This document shows positions 6,432 to 11,308 of a stretch of 11,308 bases of DNA, in pieces. Position 1 is the first letter of the stretch. Every line of letters begins with the position of its first letter. The notes beneath the pieces are model-generated. The model worked only from the letters and a program-made list of their open reading frames with translations, did no database searches and had not been told where the DNA came from. The DNA is taken from the NCBI RefSeq assembly GCF_032075065.1, contig NZ_DAMAZC010000145.1, positions 1 through 11,308 of the forward strand. The letters run 5' to 3'. A program made the translations under genes and the position numbers. This DNA comes from Atlantibacter sp032075065 (GTDB lineage: Bacteria > Pseudomonadota > Gammaproteobacteria > Enterobacterales > Enterobacteriaceae).

Positions 6432-9000
6432 TATTTCCCCCTGGCGCGGCTTGCGCTATTACCGGTCGGCACGCTGCCGTCATCGTTATCAGGCCCGTCG
6501 TTGCTTTGGATTGACTCAAGGTAAAATCGGCAACGCAGGAATCCGCCGCGTCGCTGCCCCAAATCACCTGTAGTCGCCCGGAAGCAGGCAAACCACGCAG
6601 ATATACTTCGCCGTCTTCACCAACGATGCCGGTGCTGGCGTCTGGTTGATTAGGTTGCGCAACGCTGGAGCCAAAAGGGACAGGTTTGCCATCGGGCAAC
6701 TGCAAGGTAATTAATGCCCGCTGGCCGATGCTGGTATTAAAAGACGCCCGGGCGATTGCGCCGCGCGTCGGCACCACGGTTCGCGCAGCCAGATCGACAT
6801 CGACATCATTGCCAAACGTAGTGCTATCCAGCGTGATGGTGTTTTCGCGATAGGGAGTGACGTAAGGCACCAGGGTATAGCCGCGGTAATCCGTGGTGAT
6901 GCCCGACTGATTCTGAATACTGACGGCGCTGGCACCTGGCGCTTTCACCAGTACCGCCGTTTCACCCAGCGCCTGAGAAAGCGTAACGCCATCACGGTGC
7001 CCGACAATTGCCCCTTTCAGGCCGTAATTAAGCCGTTTTTGATCGCTGTCATGCCCGTATCCGGCGGTGACTTCGCCGTAAGTCCCTTTGTAGCTGGTGC
7101 TCAGGCTGCCGCTTAGCGCATCTTCATTGCTATTACGGGATTCCTGAACGCTCCAGTTGAAATTGTTATCTTTGAGCAGCGAGCCGTTAAGCCCGACGCT
7201 GTGGGTGGCGCCGCTGTTATTGGAGAAACTGCCGCTGTAACTCGCCCAGGTGTTATTAAGCCAGCGGTCGAGAGGTATGCTGAGATTAAAAAACAGCAGC
7301 CGATCGCGCCGCTGTGTGGTCGTTCCCGTTGTTTGCGTCGAGGAAGAGGTATTTTGGTTATCGCTATAGCTCAGGCCGTAGTTGATGCCGTGCCAGTTAT
7401 TGCTGTAGCTCACGGAAAGCGAACGCGATTTTTGGCTGCTGTCCCAGTAATTTTCCGTGACGAAGCTGAGAGTCAGTGCGCCGGCGTTTTCCCATAAACC
7501 CTGGCTCAGGGTGGCTTCAAAACGGTTTTTACGCCGTTCGGGTAAATCAACGTCCTCATCCCGGGTCCAGGAATCCAGCGTTTCCTGCAAGGTGTAATAG
7601 CTATCATCCAGATAGCGATAGGCCGCAAGCGCAAGGGTGGTGTTGGTCGCGGTAACCGATTTGTTGTAACGCAGCCGCGCGGCCTTACCGCTCTTTTCAT
7701 CGACCGTTTTCACCCTGGCTTGCGCCGCGGTGATGTCGCCTGACAAGGCCCCCATTGAGCCAAAGTTAACGCCCAGTCCCAGCACGCCGGCGCGATAGCG
7801 AGAAGGGGCGTATTCTCCCCCGCCATACAGCGTTAATTGCCAGGGTAAACCGTATATCAGCGTCGCCTGATAGAACTGCCTGTTTTCCACCGCGCTGTCA
7901 TAGGTGCGATATTGACCGCCAGCCAGGTTATATTTCGCGCGCCCTTCGCGCTGCAATACCGGCAAAGACGCGAACGGCACGGTAAAATTTTGTTCGCTGC
8001 CGTCGCTTTCCTGGATGGTGACATTCAAATCGCCGCTGCTGCCGGTTGGATACAGATCGGCGATTTCAAACGCGCCGGGTGCCACGGAGGTTCGGTAAAT
8101 CACATAGCTGTTTTGTCTGATCACCACCTCTGCGTTGGTACGGGCGATACCGCGCACTACCGGCGCATAGCCGCGCACGCTTTCCGGGTACATATCTTCG
8201 TCAGAGGTTAACTGCATGCCACGAAACGGAATGCTGTCGAAAACATCAGAAGGGGCGACGCCATCCCCCGCCAGCATGACGCTTTTGAGGGGAACAATGG
8301 CGCGCTGGACATAGGTATAAACGGTATTCCAGGTATCCTGGCCTTTGCCGTCACGATACCATGTGGTGTAGTTACGCACCCGCCATGGCCCGACGTTTGC
8401 GCCAGGCCGCAGATTCACATAGTCACTGCGGCTCCCCACGCTGTCATTCGCCGAGAGGTAATTCACGCCGGAATAGTTGTAATTGAGCATCAGGGTATTG
8501 ATACCGTCGTCCCAGCGTTCAGGGGGGATGTATCCTCGCGCCCTTTCGCTAAGCGCCAACTGGGGCACGCTGAGCGTCAGCCGCTGATCGTTAAAGGCGA
8601 ACCGCGCATGCGCTTCAGGAATGACCCGCAGATCGGCGCAACCCTCGGCATCGTCTTTAAGATCGGAAAATCTGGCGACGTCAATGCCGTAGCTGTCCAG
8701 CTCTGCCCGGCTCAGGCAAGGCTCTAAACCCACCTTGTCCCCGGATTTTTTATCGGTACGAAAAGTGACATCACGAGACTCGCGCATCTCGTCATTGACG
8801 TAGAGATCGACGTGGTAAACACCGGGCGCTTGCGACCCGGCATTGAAGTTAGAGAGATCGCTGACGGTTTGTTCAGGCGCGGCCACTTCGACAAGATCGG
8901 GATCGAAGTATTCTTCAGCGTGAAGTAACCCACTGGTCAGGCAAAAGACCCCCGCCACGCAAAACCAGCGCTTGCCCCTCAGGTATGGCAGATTCAGCAT
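6418..9000 (-). CDS. Outer-membrane fimbrial usher (FimD/PapC family)
   Basis: A protein of 860 residues, the normal size for this family. It is the outer-membrane pore that receives chaperone-subunit complexes and threads the growing fibre to the surface. In order: signal peptide at about 1-28 (ending LLHA); N-terminal chaperone-binding domain with a cysteine pair (EPCLSRAEL and AEGCADL); a 24-strand beta barrel, beginning around LMLNYNYSGVNYL, interrupted by the plug domain; then C-terminal domains with ASTGIVGEDGEVYLRGLP and a final cysteine pair (DSCVADF, TAACRP). Typical usher signatures include RGYAPVVRGIARTNAEV and APGAFEIADLYPTGSSGDL. GGAGG lies 5 nt before the ATG. It begins 35 nt after the chaperone stop and overlaps the adhesin start by 14 nt. 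No frameshift was seen, so the gene looks functional. Confidence 0.97.
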   Translation of the reverse strand: MLNLPYLRGKRWFCVAGVFCLTSGLLHAEEYFDPDLVEVAAPEQTVSDLSNFNAGSQAPGVYHVDLYVNDEMRESRDVTFRTDKKSGDKVGLEPCLSRAELDSYGIDVARFSDLKDDAEGCADLRVIPEAHARFAFNDQRLTLSVPQLALSERARGYIPPERWDDGINTLMLNYNYSGVNYLSANDSVGSRSDYVNLRPGANVGPWRVRNYTTWYRDGKGQDTWNTVYTYVQRAIVPLKSVMLAGDGVAPSDVFDSIPFRGMQLTSDEDMYPESVRGYAPVVRGIARTNAEVVIRQNSYVIYRTSVAPGAFEIADLYPTGSSGDLNVTIQESDGSEQNFTVPFASLPVLQREGRAKYNLAGGQYRTYDSAVENRQFYQATLIYGLPWQLTLYGGGEYAPSRYRAGVLGLGVNFGSMGALSGDITAAQARVKTVDEKSGKAARLRYNKSVTATNTTLALAAYRYLDDSYYTLQETLDSWTRDEDVDLPERRKNRFEATLSQGLWENAGALTLSFVTENYWDSSQKSRSLSVSYSNNWHGINYGLSYSDNQNTSSSTQTTGTTTQRRDRLLFFNLSIPLDRWLNNTWASYSGSFSNNSGATHSVGLNGSLLKDNNFNWSVQESRNSNEDALSGSLSTSYKGTYGEVTAGYGHDSDQKRLNYGLKGAIVGHRDGVTLSQALGETAVLVKAPGASAVSIQNQSGITTDYRGYTLVPYVTPYRENTITLDSTTFGNDVDVDLAARTVVPTRGAIARASFNTSIGQRALITLQLPDGKPVPFGSSVAQPNQPDASTGIVGEDGEVYLRGLPASGRLQVIWGSDAADSCVADFTLSQSKATTGLITMTAACRPVIAQAAPGGNNETH

Positions 9001-9035
9001 CCCAGCCTCCGTGTATTGTTATGGAAACAAAACAA

Positions 9036-9713
9036 TCAGAACGAAGTTCGGTGCTCTTTACCGCTGGCGCCGTAATCGGTAATTAATGCCCAACTCATTT
9101 GGTTGCCGCTGGCCTTCGCGGGGAGCGTAAAGCTGGCGGTTGAGTTTGGTGCCACGTAGGTCGCCGTCTGTACCGGCTGCCCGTTGAGGCGGACATACAT
9201 AAAATTCATATAAAATGGCGTGGGATTATTAACCGTGAGCTTTCCCCCGCTGCGTTGCCAGCGTAATTTATCGGCGTGATCTTCAGGGCTTTGGGCATTT
9301 AACGTCGCGGGCCGATAAATCATTTTTATGCGGTTTTTGATGGCTATCTTCAGCGCATTTTGCTGTTTGGTGGTTGAGGGAATAGCCTTAACATTTAGCC
9401 AAAACAGCGTTTCTTTGTTCTGAGACTGCGAAGAAATGTTCTCAATGCGCAGGAGATTTTTCTGGCCGCCGTCCAGCCGGAATAGGGGCGGCGTGACCAA
9501 AAACGCATTTTTGGCAGAGCCACCGCTTTCAGCGTCAATCCATGACTGAATTAAATAAGGAACATTGTCAGGGTTATTAACACTGAGCGATGATTCCTTT
9601 TTATCCCCATGAAAAATAAGTCGGGTGCCGCCAAGTACAATGCCGGCATGACAGTTTGACATCACCGTTAATAATAAAACGGGAAAAACTTTCATTAATA
9701 AAAATACGTTCAT
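9036..9713 (-). CDS. Periplasmic fimbrial chaperone (PapD/FimC family)
   Basis: A protein of 225 residues that binds pilins as they leave the Sec channel, lends them a beta strand and delivers them to the usher. Signal peptide residues 1-23 (ending CHA). The mature protein starts GIVLGGTRLIF; Arg31, the eighth mature residue, matches the Arg8 that anchors subunit C-termini in PapD. The second anchor is Lys130 in RIKMIYRP. The family signature ETLFWLNVKAIP (101-112) is present, with two Ig-like domains joined after about residue 135. The F1-G1 stretch is short, as in the FGS subgroup that assembles rod-like pili. An AAAGGTG ribosome site lies 5 nt before this ATG. A second ATG six codons on would shorten the signal peptide and is less likely. 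It follows the major pilin gene after an 81-nt gap holding a strong palindrome. Confidence 0.95.
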   Translation of the reverse strand: MNVFLLMKVFPVLLLTVMSNCHAGIVLGGTRLIFHGDKKESSLSVNNPDNVPYLIQSWIDAESGGSAKNAFLVTPPLFRLDGGQKNLLRIENISSQSQNKETLFWLNVKAIPSTTKQQNALKIAIKNRIKMIYRPATLNAQSPEDHADKLRWQRSGGKLTVNNPTPFYMNFMYVRLNGQPVQTATYVAPNSTASFTLPAKASGNQMSWALITDYGASGKEHRTSF

Positions 9714-9743
9714 TCGCGCACCTTTGACTGATAAAAGCCAATA

Positions 9744-9770
9744 GTTAAACCGGGAATTTCCCGGTTTAAC
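9744..9770 (-). repeat. Perfect palindrome (hairpin) between major pilin and chaperone genes
   Basis: The two 13-nt arms GTTAAACCGGGAA (9744-9756) and TTCCCGGTTTAAC (9758-9770) are exact reverse complements around a single central T. RNA from either strand would fold into a stem of about 11 pairs with a small loop. In the operon direction it is followed by TATTGGCTTTTATC, not a true T-run, so it is a leaky terminator at most. In other fimbrial operons a hairpin here stabilises the short major-pilin mRNA and lowers downstream expression, so that pilin exceeds chaperone and usher. That role is inferred. Confidence 0.8.
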
Positions 9771-9794
9771 CTTCGCGCTGCAATTAGCAGTATT

Positions 9795-10325
9795 TTAGTT
9801 ATAGACTACGGTAAAACTTGTTGCCGCATTTGCCGCACCGGATGTGACAGAGTCCGCAGTGGCACGATAATAAGCAGTATAATTTAATGAGATAGCGCCA
9901 GAGGCATCCATCGGCAGGAATGACGTCGGCGCGGTTCTCATTGAAACCGGAGTATCGGTCCAGTCTTTAATTTCCACACCCACGCCGGTGGCAGCGCCTG
10001 CGGCATTATTCAGGGCCAGAACCGTATCATCACCGGAAATACTTTCACCTTCAAACTTAATGGATGCCTGATTGGTGCCTGTCTGGGTGGTCGGGCAGCC
10101 GGTTAATTTAATGGTAAATTTGGTAGCGCTTTCTTCATCACCGGCCTGATTGAAAGAGGATTTATTTACTTTGCCCAAATTCACTGTCATATCTTTTGAT
10201 GAGGTATCAACCTGGCAAGAGGTGTCAACAATTTCACCTGTAAAATTAATCACACCATCGCTGGCGAATGCAGCACCGGTGTTAATGGCAGAGATTACAG
10301 CAAGGGAAATAAGCAGCTTTTTCAT
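9795..10325 (-). CDS. Major fimbrial subunit (FimA/LpfA-type pilin)
   Basis: The repeating shaft pilin: 176 residues, first in the operon, with the strongest expression signals. Signal peptide residues 1-21 (KKLLISLAVISAINTGAAFA). The mature protein starts SDGVINFTGEIVDTSCQV, a donor strand leading into the fold. The disulfide pair is Cys37 and Cys77 (KLTGCP), and the end is SFTVVYN with the penultimate Tyr. The frame is open back to a GTG at 10385, but that would put 20 residues before the signal peptide; MKKLLIS at 10325 is clearly the true start. The ribosome site before it is weak (GTGAAGACC), while a much better AAGGAG sits at 10385-10390 with no usable start codon after it. Rich in Ala, Thr, Ser and Gly as major pilins are, and AT-richer than core genes. 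Confidence 0.94.
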   Translation of the reverse strand: MKKLLISLAVISAINTGAAFASDGVINFTGEIVDTSCQVDTSSKDMTVNLGKVNKSSFNQAGDEESATKFTIKLTGCPTTQTGTNQASIKFEGESISGDDTVLALNNAAGAATGVGVEIKDWTDTPVSMRTAPTSFLPMDASGAISLNYTAYYRATADSVTSGAANAATSFTVVYN

Positions 10326-10379
10326 ATTGGTCTTCACTTTATAAATAATGAGTCGGTTAGTAAGTTGTCGTCCGTTTAT

Positions 10380-10400
10380 GTTCACTCCTTAAGTGCGAAC
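10380..10400. promoter_or_regulatory. Inverted repeat near the predicted fimbrial transcription start
   Basis: On the - strand GTTC-GC-ACT, then TAAGG, then AGT-GAAC: seven pairs broken by a 2-nt bulge. It covers or follows the predicted +1 (about 10395-10397) and puts the AAGGAG motif in and next to its loop. It could be an operator or a small 5' hairpin in the leader. No experimental parallel is known to me. Confidence 0.3.
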
Positions 10401-10401
10401 A

Positions 10402-10430
10402 ATAATAATCCGCTCGACCTGATATGAAAA
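10402..10430 (-). promoter_or_regulatory. Candidate sigma70 promoter of the fimbrial operon
   Basis: Reading the - strand, TTTTCA (10430-10425, 4 of 6 to TTGACA) and TATTAT (10407-10402, 5 of 6 to TATAAT) are 17 nt apart, ending about 77 nt before the major pilin ATG. A weak CRP-like half-dyad (TGTGC-N6-GGACA, 10446-10431) would be centred near -41.5 if transcription starts at 10397. The promoter assignment is by eye and the CRP idea is weaker still. I saw no pair of inverted repeats flanking it that would make an invertible fim-type switch. Confidence 0.45.
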
Positions 10431-10502
10431 TGTCCAAAAAGGCACACTTGAATTGCGGCATCCAGTAAACAAGGGGAATGTTTAAATATAAAAGCGAGAA
10501 GA

Positions 10503-10534
10503 GAAAAAAGGCTTCCCTGAAATAAGGAAGCCTT
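10503..10534 (-). terminator. Intrinsic terminator of pepT
   Basis: Arms AAGGCTTCC (10508-10516) and GGAAGCCTT (10526-10534) form a perfect 9-bp stem with a 9-nt loop. On the - strand the stem runs into TTTTTTCTCTTCT, a good T-rich tail. It lies 7 nt after the pepT stop and separates pepT from the fimbrial promoter downstream. On the + strand no T-run follows, so it should act in one direction only. Confidence 0.9.
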
Positions 10535-10541
10535 AACAAGA

Positions 10542-11308
10542 TTAACGCTGAGCGGTGAGTTCAGCGATACGCACAATTACCGCCACCGCTTTCTCCATGC
10601 CTTCCAGCGTGACGAATTCATGCTTGCCGTGGTAGTTATATCCGCCGGTAAACAAGTTCGGGCACGGCAATCCCTTAAACGACAGCTGCGCGCCGTCGGT
10701 GCCGCCGCGAATCGGCTTCATTAACGGTTCGATATCGCAATCCCGCATTGCCTGCTGAGCGATGTCGATAATATGCGGATGCTCCGCCACTTTATCGCGC
10801 ATATTGTAGTAGCTGTCTTCGATCACCAGCTCAATATAGCAATCCGGGTGCAGCCCTTTGCCGACCTTTTTAGCGATCTCCATCATCTTGCGTTTGCGCG
10901 CTTCAAACTTACTGCGGTCAAAATCGCGGATGATATAGTGCATTTCCGCTTTATCCACGCTGCCCTTCATGGTGTGCAGGTGATAAAAACCTTCTTGTCC
11001 TTCGGTCATTTCCGGGCTCTCATCCGCCGGAACTTCGGCATGAATACGCGCCGCCAGCGACAGCGCATTCACCATTACCCCTTTAGCTGTGCCGGGATGC
11101 ACATTGTTGCCGACGATTTTAATGGTCACCGACGCAGCGTTGAAGTTTTCAAACTCCAGCTCGCCTACCCCGCCGCCGTCCACGGTATACGCCCACTGGG
11201 CATTAAACTGTTCGACATCGAAAAACTTCGCGCCCTTGCCCACTTCTTCATCGGGCGTGAACGCCACGCGGATATCGCCATGGCGAATGTTTTTGGCTTT
11301 CAGCACCG
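10542..11308 (-). CDS. pepT: Peptidase T (tripeptide aminopeptidase), C-terminal part; 5' end outside window
   Basis: Zinc-dependent M20-family aminopeptidase that removes N-terminal residues from tripeptides in the cytoplasm. About 255 of some 408 residues are present; the frame runs off the right edge. Visible are the catalytic/metal motif FTPDEEVG, the metal ligand in YTVDGGGVG, the dimerisation (lid) domain around IVGNNVHPGTAKG, the RGGTDGAQLSF loop and the final ligand region GGYNYHGKHEFVTLEGME, ending RIAELTAQR as in E. coli. The first GTG near 11306 is an internal valine codon, not a start. In E. coli pepT converges on roxA as its near neighbour; here about 6.9 kb separates the two stops. 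An intrinsic terminator follows. Confidence 0.97.
   Translation of the reverse strand, partial: VLKAKNIRHGDIRVAFTPDEEVGKGAKFFDVEQFNAQWAYTVDGGGVGELEFENFNAASVTIKIVGNNVHPGTAKGVMVNALSLAARIHAEVPADESPEMTEGQEGFYHLHTMKGSVDKAEMHYIIRDFDRSKFEARKRKMMEIAKKVGKGLHPDCYIELVIEDSYYNMRDKVAEHPHIIDIAQQAMRDCDIEPLMKPIRGGTDGAQLSFKGLPCPNLFTGGYNYHGKHEFVTLEGMEKAVAVIVRIAELTAQR

Noticed and set aside
10326..10385. GTG start for a 196-residue major pilin
   Set aside because: The signal peptide begins at MKKLLIS; the AAGGAG motif touches the GTG with no spacing; normal pilin length is reached from 10325.
10326..10505. Invertible phase-variation switch as in fim
   Set aside because: No matched inverted repeats flank the promoter and no recombinase gene is present in the window.
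10357..10576. Short overlapping open frames on the - strand between pepT and the pilin gene
   Set aside because: They span the pepT terminator and the promoter region, have no good ribosome site and show no recognisable product.
1..11308. Insertion sequences, integrase, tRNA, rRNA or CRISPR array
   Set aside because: None was seen on either strand. The accessory block has no detectable flanking direct repeats by eye.

Overview
The window is enterobacterial (Enterobacteriaceae, close to but not Escherichia coli). It carries phoP-phoQ-roxA on the + strand and the 3' part of pepT on the - strand, all very similar to the E. coli proteins as I remember them. The core genes are GC-rich. The genus cannot be fixed from sequence alone.

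Layout. Positions 1-214 hold the C-terminal end of an unrecognised gene that is not purB, the usual phoP neighbour. Positions 215-299 are the phoP promoter region, with an exact PhoP box set 12 bp from a -10 hexamer. Positions 300-3644 hold the Mg2+/antimicrobial-peptide-sensing two-component system PhoP/PhoQ (4-nt overlap) and the ribosomal oxygenase gene roxA. A strong hairpin at 3653-3680 follows roxA.

Positions 3749-10325 are an AT-richer accessory block placed in the convergent space between roxA and pepT. It consists of a + strand regulator with a degenerate CRP-like N-terminal part and a winged helix-turn-helix, and facing it a complete - strand chaperone-usher fimbrial operon. Read in transcription order, the operon is major pilin, chaperone, usher, two-domain tip adhesin, minor pilin, minor pilin. 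The regulator and the last pilin gene meet tail to tail with no base between their stop codons.

How the operon should work: the pilins, adhesin and chaperone enter the periplasm by signal peptides. The chaperone (conserved Arg and Lys in the positions expected for PapD) completes each pilin fold by donor-strand complementation. The usher assembles the fibre, adhesin first. A 27-nt palindrome between the major pilin and chaperone genes could set their different expression levels. A sigma70-like promoter with a nearby inverted repeat lies upstream of the major pilin. The pepT terminator insulates the operon from pepT.

No insertion sequence, integrase, tRNA, rRNA or CRISPR array was seen. The most interesting material is the fimbrial island with its dedicated orphan regulator, the unassigned receptor-binding domain of the tip adhesin, and the zero-gap convergent junction.
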